Assembly (NCBI GenBank): GCA_050305935.1
Contig: JBNLGG010000042.1
Span: forward strand, 1-37,803
Direction of reading: 5' to 3'
Source: CAJXNP01 sp050305935
GTDB lineage: Bacteria; Bacteroidota; Bacteroidia; Cytophagales; Cyclobacteriaceae
Length of the DNA: 37,803 nucleotides
Made by a program: the position numbers and the translations under genes. How positions within the stretch are numbered: the stretch's first letter is position 1; every line of letters starts with the position of its first letter. This document shows, piece after piece, positions 30,653 to 37,803 of the stretch. The notes beneath the pieces are model-generated. The model had not been told where the DNA came from. It saw nothing but the letters and a program-made list of their open reading frames with translations, and did not search any database.

Positions 30653-31483
30653 CTATAAAAAGTCGTTTAATTTAACACCATCCATATCGGTGAAGGCCTT
30701 ATTCTCGCCCGCCATTCCCCATACAAATTTGTAAGCTGCTGTACCTGCACCGGAGTGAATCGACCAGGGTGGAGACACTACTGCCTCCTCATTTTTCATC
30801 GCCAGGTGCCGAGTCTCCTGTGGCTGGCCCATAAAGTGGACCACAATCTGATCCTGCGGCACATCAAAATAGAAATACACTTCCATTCTTCGGTCGTGCG
30901 TATGCGGCGGGAAGGTATTCCAGATACTTCCCTCTTTCAGTTCGGTATAGCCCATCACAAGCTGGCAGCTCTGGATGCCGTCTTCGTGGATGTATTGGAA
31001 AATCGTTCGTTCATTGCTTGTTTTAGGAGAGCCAAGATGTACCTGATTAACTTCTTCTTTTGACGCTTTTATGGTAGGATATTCCTTATGAGCCGGAGCC
31101 GAATTGACATAGTATTTAGCCGGTGAATGGCTGTCGGTGCTTTCAAACACAACCTTCTTTTTACCCTTCCCGATGTACAGCATATCGAGAGTGGCCATTT
31201 CAAATACCTCACCGTCAACCGTGATTTTTCCTTTGCCACCGTAATTCAAAATCCCAATTTCCCTTCTTTCCAGGAAGTATTCGGATTTGAGTTCATCATA
31301 GGTAGGCAATGTCAGTACCTTGGTTTTTGGCACGGCTCCTCCGTAGACAAAGCGGTCGTAGTGGGTATAAACTAATCTGATTTCATCATTGGCAATGATT
31401 CCTGAACTATGAAACTCTTTTCTCAATCGTTCGGTATCGTAAGATTTTACATCCTGAGGATGGATTGCGTATTTAGTATCCAT
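30653..31483 (-). CDS. kduI: 5-dehydro-4-deoxy-D-glucuronate isomerase
   Basis: 276 residues, cupin-fold cytosolic isomerase. Metal ligands are visible as His194 and His196 in PPHTHDRRM, Glu201, and His243 in SIHSGAGTA, matching the spacing in E. coli KduI. The opening MDTKYAIHPQDVKSYDTERLR and PKTKVLTLPTYDELKSEYFLERREIG are characteristic. It converts 5-keto-4-deoxyuronate to 2,5-diketo-3-deoxygluconate, then used by KduD, encoded next. The promoter region upstream (31484 onward) contains paired GTAAACTTT boxes and a GntR-regulator stub, hinting at past or present local control. Confidence 0.95.
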   Translation of the reverse strand: MDTKYAIHPQDVKSYDTERLRKEFHSSGIIANDEIRLVYTHYDRFVYGGAVPKTKVLTLPTYDELKSEYFLERREIGILNYGGKGKITVDGEVFEMATLDMLYIGKGKKKVVFESTDSHSPAKYYVNSAPAHKEYPTIKASKEEVNQVHLGSPKTSNERTIFQYIHEDGIQSCQLVMGYTELKEGSIWNTFPPHTHDRRMEVYFYFDVPQDQIVVHFMGQPQETRHLAMKNEEAVVSPPWSIHSGAGTAAYKFVWGMAGENKAFTDMDGVKLNDFL

Positions 31484-31809
31484 ATAATTTTTCTATCAGG
31501 TTTTATTTTCAATTGCTAATCAAAAATGGACATATCATTTTACTTCACATAAAGTTTACCTTTTCAATTTTGAATATAATGCTGATTTATGATTATAATG
31601 TAAACTTTTGGTATTTGTCTGATTAAGTGGAAGCCAGAATGAACGGCCTTGTGGCTTTCGGATCATTGTCCCTTAATAAAGTATTCGCAAGAGCCATCCA
31701 CGGTAATGGCTTCCGCCCGGCCCGGTCACAGAGCAAATCTATGTGATGGTCACCAATTCGTTTTTATCCACTTTGATGAAATCCATCATAGCACTTTTCG
31801 GTCAGGTTA

Positions 31810-31950
31810 TTAATGTACGGCTTTTTGTCCTATTCTTAGTAGACGATTTTTGATGTCCTTAATGATCGACATGACAATCTGCTGGTACTTCGGGATCCGC
31901 GAGGTACTGTCAATAGAGATTTCTATAATGGGATCCCGGGTCGGCTCAAC
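31810..31950 (-). pseudogene. N-terminal remnant of a GntR-family regulator
   Basis: The minus strand from 31950 to a TAA at 31810-31812 reads IIEISIDSTSRIPKYQQIV then MSIIKDIKNRLLRIGQKAV. This is the opening of the GntR winged-helix domain of Bacteroidota sugar regulators (IPKYxQI...I...I..G.L..GdkLPS), ending just where LPSIN would follow. No start codon precedes it in frame, and the rest of the DNA-binding and effector domains are missing. Its place next to kduI and GH2 suggests a lost uronate/sugar regulator. Confidence 0.65.
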
Positions 31951-32071
31951 TACATTAAGAAATCGAAACTACAAATTATAGTCATTTTATGGATAATTGA
32001 ATAAAGATTTTATTTCTTGATTGAATTTATAAATGATCACACATTAAATTCAGGAAGATTGATAATTTTTG

Positions 32072-32113
32072 AATTAACGTACATATTACGTGTTATAAAT
32101 AAATATGTTAATT
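32072..32113 (+). promoter_or_regulatory. Imperfect AT-rich dyad upstream of GH2 gene
   Basis: AATTAACGTACATATT (32072-32087) and AAATATGTTAATT (32101-32113) are reverse complements except for a GTAC-type insertion in the left arm. It lies about 40 bases before the ATG at 32154. It could be an operator for a LacI/GntR-type regulator or overlap the promoter; nothing proves it. Confidence 0.4.
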
Positions 32114-32153
32114 TTAAACGATATCACTTTCGCAAGACTTAACCCGAGAAAAA

Positions 32154-35100
32154 ATGAGGACAAAAATTTTAGGTTTACTTTTACTTCTATTTCTTTTTGC
32201 ATTTAATAGACCCGTCAATGCGCAACCCAAAGAATGGGAAGATCCTTATGTATTCTCCATTAATAAAATGCCAGCCCGGGCTACATCTATTTCCTTCCCG
32301 GATGAAGCTTCCGCCCAAAAAATGGACAAAACAAACTCTCCCAGATTTGCTAGCCTGAATGGTAAATGGAAATTCCATTGGACAGAGGTTCCGGAAAAAG
32401 CGCCGAAGGACTTTTGGGCACTTTCTTTTAATGCCAATAGTTGGGGTCAAATAGATGTTCCCGCAAATTGGGAATTAAATGGATACGGCACCGCCATTTA
32501 CACGAATATCACCTACCCATTTGTTCCTGTTGACCCTCCCCTGGTGCCCGACAATGACAATCCTACGGGCTGCTACTTGAAAGAATTTGAAATTCCAAAG
32601 GGCTGGGACGACATGCAGATTACGCTACACTTTGGTGGGGTTTCCTCGGCATTTTATTGCTGGCTAAACGGGAAATTTCTTGGCTACAGTGAAGATAGCC
32701 GCCTTCCATCTGAATTTGACATCACTTCTTATTTACGGGATGGAAAAAACACCCTGGCAGTCAAAGTACATCGCTGGAGTGATGGCAGCTACCTGGAAGA
32801 CCAGGATCACTGGCGTCTAAGCGGAATCCATCGCGATGTGTATGTTACAGCTTCGCCAAAAGTCCAGTTATACGACTTCTTTGTAAAAACCGACCTTGAC
32901 GAGCAGTATGAAGATGCCGAACTTCTTGTGCGAGCCAAAGTAAAAAACCTTTCGGATGAACAAATTGCAGGATGGACGCTGGAAGGTCAATTGTTTGACC
33001 ATCTTAGCAAACCGGTTTTTGAGAAACCCCTATCCCGCGACATGGGGTACCTGCTTAATCCCCCCTACATCGCGCGTGGGCATATCCCTTTTGGCGACTT
33101 GAAAGGAACCGTTAAAAATCCAAAAAAATGGAGTGCGGAATTCCCCAATCTTTATACCCTGGTATTGACCATAAAAAATGACAAAGGAGAAGTAATTGAA
33201 TCACGAAGCTGTAAAGTAGGTTTTCGCGAAATAGATATCAAAGGAGGTGAATTACATATCAATGGAAAATCCGTCCTGCTGTATGGGGTAAACCGCCACG
33301 ACCACAACCATAAGACCGGTAAGGTAATTGACGAAGCCACCATGCTGAAGGATGTCCAGTTAATGAAACAGTTGAATTTTAATGCGGTGCGCACGTCCCA
33401 TTATCCTAATAATCCGCGTTGGCTGGAGCTTTGCGATGAATATGGGATTTACGTCATCGATGAGACGAACATTGAGACCCATGGATTGAATTCACGACTG
33501 ACGAATGATCCGGCATGGTCAAATGCCTTCTTGGAGCGTGGAAAAAACATGGTAGAACGGGACAAAAACCACCCCTCGATAATCTTCTGGTCGCTCGGCA
33601 ATGAATCGGGTTCCGGTCCAAACCATGCGGCGATGTCCGGATGGATGAAGGCCTATGACGACACCCGCTTTATTCATTATGAAGGTGCCCAAACGATGAC
33701 TAATTGGGGAGATTCAGAACAGGAGCCAGACCCATTCTACGTGGACATGGTCAGCAGGATGTATAACAACATACCCAGCATGGTGAAGTGGGCCAATGAT
33801 CCGAGAGAAACGCGTCCTGTAATTTGGTGTGAATATGCACACGCCATGGGTAATTCGCTCGGCAATTTTTACAAATTCTGGGATGCCATCCGGGCGAATA
33901 AAAGAATGATTGGCGCCTTTATCTGGGACTGGACCGATCAGGGCATTTATCAACAAGACAACGAAGGAAATGTCTTTTGGGCTTACGGGGGCGATTTTGG
34001 TGATAAAATCAACTCTGGCAACTTCTGCCTGAATGGTATCATTGCACCTGACCAAACTATCAAACCGGCGGCACTCGAAGCTAAAAAGGTGATGCAACCT
34101 GTGACTGTCTCTCCTAGCAACCTATCTAACGGTGACTTCATGGTGAAAAACTGGCACCATTTCGCTGACCTGAGCAAATACAATATCGATTGGGTGCTTC
34201 TTGAAAATGGGACTCAAATCCAAGCGGGGTCTACCCCATCTTTGAGCACTCCAGCGGGAAAAAGCGAAACACTCCACATCGAATTTATTTCCCCCGAACC
34301 AAAAGCCTGTACCGAGTACATCCTGAGGATTTCCTTCAAACTAAAAAATGATGCCAAATATGCCATGAAGGGGCACATGGTAGCCTGGGATGAGTTTAAA
34401 TTACCGATCAGATCTGCCGCCATACAAGCTCAATCCATTGACAAAATGGATGATCTGGAAGTCAAAGAAAGCGAACCAACGCTGACAATCACAGGATCAG
34501 GTTTTTCCGTCGAGTTTTCAAAAATCGATGGTCTGCTGACATCGTATGTAATTGAAGGAAAGGAGATGATCATAAAATCTCCGGCCCCAAATTTCTGGAG
34601 AGCAACAACTGACAATGACCGTGGTGGCAAAATGCCCCAGCGTTCAGGTATTTGGAAGGATGCGGGAGAATTGCGAAACCTGGAATCGATTTCCTGGCAC
34701 GTTGTGGACAACAAAGCCATTAAAGTAGTTAGCCAATTTGAATTGCCGGAAGTAAAATCACAGCTCATCATTGCCTATTCCATTTTTGGGAGTGGTCAAA
34801 TAAAAATAGACTACCACTTGTCCCCCGCCAACGGCTTGCCCGACCTACCCAGGGTCGGATTGCAGCTGCGAATCCCTACCGAATTTGATCAAATGAGATG
34901 GTACGGCCCCGGGCCACAGGAAACTTATTCGGACAGAAAGCTTGGCGCTCAAACAGGCATTTACGATGCTTCTGTAAAAAATGATTTCTTCCACTATGCC
35001 ATGCCACAGGAAAGCAATAATAAAGTGGATGTCAGGTGGATCAAGCTGACTGATCCGGATGGAAATGGTTTGATCATATCGTCTTCTGAGCGCCTGAGCT

Positions 35101-35357
35101 TTAGCGCATGGCCTTACAGCATGGATGACCTGGAAGATGCCAAACACATAAATGAATTAAAAGTACGAGACTTTGTCACGGTAAATATTGACATGGTACA
35201 AATGGGCGTGGGCGGAGATGATAGCTGGTCGGAAAGTGCCTGGCCACACCCGGAATTCAGGATAAACGCTGAGGAACTTCGTTATTCTTTTATTCTCACT
35301 CCAGCCAAAAAAGGCGAAGAAAATAATCCGATGGTAATTCGACTGCCGGAATTATAG
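32154..35357 (+). CDS. lacZ: GH2 beta-galactosidase (LacZ-type, secreted)
   Basis: 1067 residues with a signal peptide (MRTKILGLLLLLFLFAFNRPVNA), so periplasmic or secreted, unlike E. coli LacZ. Domain order as in LacZ: sugar-binding jelly roll (about 30-230, SLNGKWKFHWTEVPEKAP, GVSSAFYCWLNGKFLGYSEDSRLPSEFD), Ig-like domain (about 235-350), TIM barrel (about 355-660) with acid/base Glu484 in FWSLGNESGSG and nucleophile Glu560 in VIWCEYAHAMGN, another Ig domain, and the C-terminal bgal_small_N domain (about 790-1060, APNFWRATTDNDRGGK, RWYGPGPQETYSDRK). The family includes beta-galactosidases and related exo-enzymes. In a locus with kduI/kduD the substrate may be a galactose-containing uronic-acid polysaccharide; this is inference. 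Followed 65 bases later by the GSCFA gene. Confidence 0.93.
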   Translation: MRTKILGLLLLLFLFAFNRPVNAQPKEWEDPYVFSINKMPARATSISFPDEASAQKMDKTNSPRFASLNGKWKFHWTEVPEKAPKDFWALSFNANSWGQIDVPANWELNGYGTAIYTNITYPFVPVDPPLVPDNDNPTGCYLKEFEIPKGWDDMQITLHFGGVSSAFYCWLNGKFLGYSEDSRLPSEFDITSYLRDGKNTLAVKVHRWSDGSYLEDQDHWRLSGIHRDVYVTASPKVQLYDFFVKTDLDEQYEDAELLVRAKVKNLSDEQIAGWTLEGQLFDHLSKPVFEKPLSRDMGYLLNPPYIARGHIPFGDLKGTVKNPKKWSAEFPNLYTLVLTIKNDKGEVIESRSCKVGFREIDIKGGELHINGKSVLLYGVNRHDHNHKTGKVIDEATMLKDVQLMKQLNFNAVRTSHYPNNPRWLELCDEYGIYVIDETNIETHGLNSRLTNDPAWSNAFLERGKNMVERDKNHPSIIFWSLGNESGSGPNHAAMSGWMKAYDDTRFIHYEGAQTMTNWGDSEQEPDPFYVDMVSRMYNNIPSMVKWANDPRETRPVIWCEYAHAMGNSLGNFYKFWDAIRANKRMIGAFIWDWTDQGIYQQDNEGNVFWAYGGDFGDKINSGNFCLNGIIAPDQTIKPAALEAKKVMQPVTVSPSNLSNGDFMVKNWHHFADLSKYNIDWVLLENGTQIQAGSTPSLSTPAGKSETLHIEFISPEPKACTEYILRISFKLKNDAKYAMKGHMVAWDEFKLPIRSAAIQAQSIDKMDDLEVKESEPTLTITGSGFSVEFSKIDGLLTSYVIEGKEMIIKSPAPNFWRATTDNDRGGKMPQRSGIWKDAGELRNLESISWHVVDNKAIKVVSQFELPEVKSQLIIAYSIFGSGQIKIDYHLSPANGLPDLPRVGLQLRIPTEFDQMRWYGPGPQETYSDRKLGAQTGIYDASVKNDFFHYAMPQESNNKVDVRWIKLTDPDGNGLIISSSERLSFSAWPYSMDDLEDAKHINELKVRDFVTVNIDMVQMGVGGDDSWSESAWPHPEFRINAEELRYSFILTPAKKGEENNPMVIRLPEL

Positions 35358-35422
35358 AATATTTACAATTTCAAAGCCGTGGCTGATTTCCGTCTCTTTT
35401 ATTCTCAAACCCCTACAAGAAA

Positions 35423-36394
35423 ATGAACCATTTTAGGACCGAACTGATCATTGACGAAAACCCAAATAAAATATCCTACAAATCAAACATTCTGTCCCTG
35501 GGATCAGGATTTTCCCATTTATTGGACGAACACTTTTCACAATATAAAATCCAGGTTAACAGCAATCCATTTGGCACTATTTATAACCCGATTTCCATAT
35601 TCAACGCCATCGAAATCATTTCCAAAAAAAGCTCGCCGAAAGAAGATTTTTACACAGAGACCAATGGTTCATGGAATCATTTTGATTTCCACCAGCGATT
35701 AAATTCAAATTCAAAAGAAGAACTGGAATCGTCTTTATCAGAACTGGTGTCCAACACACATTCCTACTACAAAAAGACTGACTTTCTGTTTCTTACCTTC
35801 GGAACAGCCTATGCTTACAAGCTCCTCCCTTCAAACCATATCGTGGCCAATTGCCACAAATCCTCGCCAAATAATTTTGAAAAAGTCCTTTTGTCTCCTG
35901 AGGAAATAGTGGAGGGATTTAGAAAGGTGTACCCATTAATGAATAATGTAAAGGACATCATTCTCGTGGTGAGCCCGGTGATGCACACCCGGCATTCCAT
36001 TACTTTAAATGTGGTGAGCAAATCGGTATTGCGACTGGCCTGCCATCTGATCAAAAATGAATTTCCCCACGTTAAATATTTTCCCGCCTACGAATTCCTG
36101 GTAAGCGACCTTCGTGAATACCGGTTTTACCAGAAGGACATGATCCACCCGACTGATATCGCCATCGACTATATTTTCCAAAAACTCGTGGAGGCTTATT
36201 TTGAATCGGAGGATAAATCTACCATTCTCGAAATAGAAAAAATATTGGAAAGCGTTAACCTGATCCCCTACAATCCTCAGGGCAATGAGTCGATCACCTC
36301 GCTGAACAATGCAATCGAAAAAATTAAAACCGTCAAAACCAGAATTGATACTTCAGACCTGATCGAAGGCTTAAAAAGTAGAATTGGAAGCTGA
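35423..36394 (+). CDS. GSCFA-domain protein (altered signature)
   Basis: 323 residues, no signal peptide. The GSCFA family (Bacteroidota proteins with an SGNH-hydrolase-like fold) is recognised from VNSNPFGTIYNPISIFNAIE, FLTFGTAYAYK, KDIILVVSPVMHTRHS, VKYFPAYEFLVSDLREYRFY and DMIHPT (the C-terminal His-Pro). The name-giving motif is changed: residues 27-31 read GSGFS instead of GSCFA, losing the Cys but keeping the Ser. Substrate and function of the family are not established. The gene lies 65 bases after the GH2 gene, and its stop (36392-36394) abuts the stop of the convergent ABC permease with no base between. Confidence 0.85.
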   Translation: MNHFRTELIIDENPNKISYKSNILSLGSGFSHLLDEHFSQYKIQVNSNPFGTIYNPISIFNAIEIISKKSSPKEDFYTETNGSWNHFDFHQRLNSNSKEELESSLSELVSNTHSYYKKTDFLFLTFGTAYAYKLLPSNHIVANCHKSSPNNFEKVLLSPEEIVEGFRKVYPLMNNVKDIILVVSPVMHTRHSITLNVVSKSVLRLACHLIKNEFPHVKYFPAYEFLVSDLREYRFYQKDMIHPTDIAIDYIFQKLVEAYFESEDKSTILEIEKILESVNLIPYNPQGNESITSLNNAIEKIKTVKTRIDTSDLIEGLKSRIGS

Positions 36395-37510
36395 TTAAAC
36401 CGTCTTTTTATATCTCCAGACCGCCAGCAGGTTAATAGAGACTCCTATAATGAGAATGATGTAAATTTCCCGCGAAATATCGGCTATCCCCGATCCTTTC
36501 AGCAGCACCATTCTGATCACTTTACTAAAATGTGCCAGTGGATTGATCACATTGGCTTTTTGTGCCCAATCAGGCATATTCTCCACCGAAGTGAAAAGTC
36601 CACTCATTAGGATAAATACTATCAGGAAAAAATAAGAAACAAAAAGCACCTGCTGCTGGGTATTGGAAATAGTGGATATGAACAAACCCAGCCCCAAAAT
36701 GGCGATCAGGTACAACACAGCAAACAGGAACAAGGTGAACAAACTTCCCTCGAATGGCAAGTCGTACATCACCCATGCAATCAGAAGTCCGAATGCCAGA
36801 TCTACCAAACCAATGATCAGGAACGGAATCATCTTGCCCAGTAAAAATTCATGCTTTTTTATGGGTGTAACATTCAATTGTTCGATCGTGCCGATCTCCT
36901 TCTCCTTCACCAGGTTCATGCCCGCCAACAGCCAGCCGATGACCGTTACTAGAATCACCAGGATACCTGGCGCCATAAATATCTTATAGTCAAGAAGTGG
37001 GTTAAACCAATGCCGGGTCTGCACATGTATCATACCTGCCGAGTGGGCTGGGTACAAATGTTCCCGGATCAAAATATCTTTGCTATAATCCAATAAAATT
37101 GCCCTGCAATATCCGAGCGATAACTGCGCGGCGGAGCCATTTACCGCATCGACCAGAAACTGGACTTCTGTCTGTTTGTGCCGGTGGAGGCTTGACTCAA
37201 ATCCACTATAGATCATTAAGATTAAATCTGCATTGCCTTTTGTTAATTCATTTTCCACTGAAGGATCATTGGGATCTGACAGGGTCACATTGAAGAAGGG
37301 GTTACTGGCATACTTTTGAATCAAATCGGCAGAGCTGGTGCTCATATCCCTGTCGACAATCAACAAATTCACATATTTCAATTCAAAATCGGCTGCATAT
37401 ACCAAGACCATCATTTGGATGATAGGTATCATAAAAATAGCCCGCCCCAGAAATTTATCCCTGAATATCTGCTTAAACTCCTTTTGTATGATATATAAGA
37501 TCGTCCTCAT
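36395..37510 (-). CDS. ABC-2 type transporter permease
   Basis: 371 residues. An N-terminal helix (IFRDKFLGRAIFMIPIIQMMVLVYA) is followed by a large extracytoplasmic domain (about 45-170) and five further helices, with LLDYKIFMAPGILVILVTVIGWLLAGMNLVKEKEIGTIEQLNVTPIKKHEFLLGK, the conserved coupling-region sequence of ABC-2/YhhJ-YbhS-type permeases. It works with a second permease (next gene, one base upstream) and an ATPase that should lie beyond the window, exporting an unknown drug, polysaccharide or lipid-type substrate. Transcribed leftwards. The terminal gene of its operon, touching the GSCFA gene end. Confidence 0.9.
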   Translation of the reverse strand: MRTILYIIQKEFKQIFRDKFLGRAIFMIPIIQMMVLVYAADFELKYVNLLIVDRDMSTSSADLIQKYASNPFFNVTLSDPNDPSVENELTKGNADLILMIYSGFESSLHRHKQTEVQFLVDAVNGSAAQLSLGYCRAILLDYSKDILIREHLYPAHSAGMIHVQTRHWFNPLLDYKIFMAPGILVILVTVIGWLLAGMNLVKEKEIGTIEQLNVTPIKKHEFLLGKMIPFLIIGLVDLAFGLLIAWVMYDLPFEGSLFTLFLFAVLYLIAILGLGLFISTISNTQQQVLFVSYFFLIVFILMSGLFTSVENMPDWAQKANVINPLAHFSKVIRMVLLKGSGIADISREIYIILIIGVSINLLAVWRYKKTV

Positions 37511-37511
37511 G

Positions 37512-37803
37512 CTAGCTCATTCTGACTTTAAATTTCTTTATGCTGACGCCAATGAAAAACAATAACATTACCATCAAAATCAGGACTTCTTTCCACACCA
37601 ATGTGATATCACTACCTTTTAGCATCACGTTCCTCAGAATTTCCAGAAACCACCTTGGAGGCATCAGCAAGCTCAGGTATTGAAGTATTTCAGGCATGTT
37701 TCGCAATGGAAAAATAAAGCCCGAAAGGAGCATCGTTGGCAGCATTAGCCCCATCAATGAAATGATCATTGCTGTTTGTTGCGTGCGGGCAATGGTGGAA
37801 ATC
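37512..37803 (-). CDS. ABC-2 type transporter permease, C-terminal part
   Basis: 97 residues up to the window edge; the 5' part is outside. The sequence ISTIARTQQTAMIISLMGL, MLLSGFIFPLRNMPEILQYL and PPRWFLEILRNVMLKG is the C-terminal membrane part of an ABC-2 permease, paralogous to the adjacent one (compare ISTISNTQQQVLFVSYF and LMSGLFTSVENMPDWAQKA). The stop at 37512-37514 is one base from the next ATG, so both permeases are co-translated as a pair, the usual two-permease arrangement. Confidence 0.88.
   Translation of the reverse strand, partial: ISTIARTQQTAMIISLMGLMLPTMLLSGFIFPLRNMPEILQYLSLLMPPRWFLEILRNVMLKGSDITLVWKEVLILMVMLLFFIGVSIKKFKVRMS

Larger units (their letters stand above)
31484..32153. 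other. Divergent region between kduI and GH2 gene
   Basis: 670 bases. From left to right: inverted boxes AAAGTTTAC (31551-31559) and GTAAACTTT (31600-31608) upstream of kduI; a stretch 31620-31800 with no recognisable gene, though its minus strand has short fragmentary frames; a GntR-regulator remnant (31810-31950); and an AT-rich dyad (32072-32113) upstream of the GH2 gene. It looks like a decayed regulator locus. Confidence 0.6.

Noticed and set aside
31591..31610. Third copy of the 12121/12867 operator upstream of kduI
   Set aside because: Only AATGTAAACT is shared; the TGTAGT half and the fixed 53-bp spacing to a -7 box are missing.

Overview
The window looks like a contig from a marine-type Bacteroidota, probably Cytophagales-like, and possibly a metagenome assembly because it carries a 10-N gap. 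The pointers are a SusC/SusD pair, many lipoproteins with a short signal ending in Cys, a decayed gene that still shows a type IX secretion C-terminal sorting domain, TANNTTTG-type -7 boxes, DUF3570/DUF4266/DUF6340/GSCFA families, and few Shine-Dalgarno sequences. The species assignment is inference.

Layout. 1-148 is the start of a minus-strand lipoprotein gene. 509-3555 is a tightly packed, partly overlapping cluster: thioredoxin-like protein, ApbE flavin transferase, DUF4266 mini-lipoprotein and DUF3570 outer-membrane-barrel-like protein. A DUF6340 lipoprotein and a lipoprotein amidase follow. 6701-9075 is one serine hydrolase gene (glycan-binding-like domain, ankyrin repeats, beta-lactamase fold, two C-terminal repeats), split by the N gap.

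9085-24852 is a glycan-utilisation region. A minus-strand membrane sensor with a LuxR-type HTH faces a SusC-SusD-PKD lipoprotein-GH16-GH3 series, read here as a beta-1,3-glucan (laminarin-type) locus, followed by a GH20 hexosaminidase. Between sensor and susC lies the remnant of a T9SS-secreted CBM6 protein. The remnant and susC share the same upstream sequence: a 19-bp operator-like motif exactly 53 bp ahead of a -7 box. The remnant therefore probably belonged to the same regulon.

24966-27973 holds a PIF1-like helicase (minus) and a small STAS/SEC14-like protein. 28420-29700 is an NhaD-type sodium/proton antiporter bracketed by two copies of a ~150-bp structured repeat. 29869-31483 is kduI-kduD (unsaturated uronate catabolism, minus), with the N-terminal stub of a GntR regulator upstream. 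32154-35357 is a secreted LacZ-type GH2 enzyme, followed by a GSCFA protein and two ABC-2 permeases (the second cut by the window end).

Non-coding structure is rich. There are two ~143-bp elements (6524-6666 and 22048-22190, mutually inverted) whose stems keep pairing although their bases differ. There is also a MITE-like inverted repeat at 27307-27459, several clear terminators, and one terminator-like hairpin embedded in the coding end of the opposing gene.
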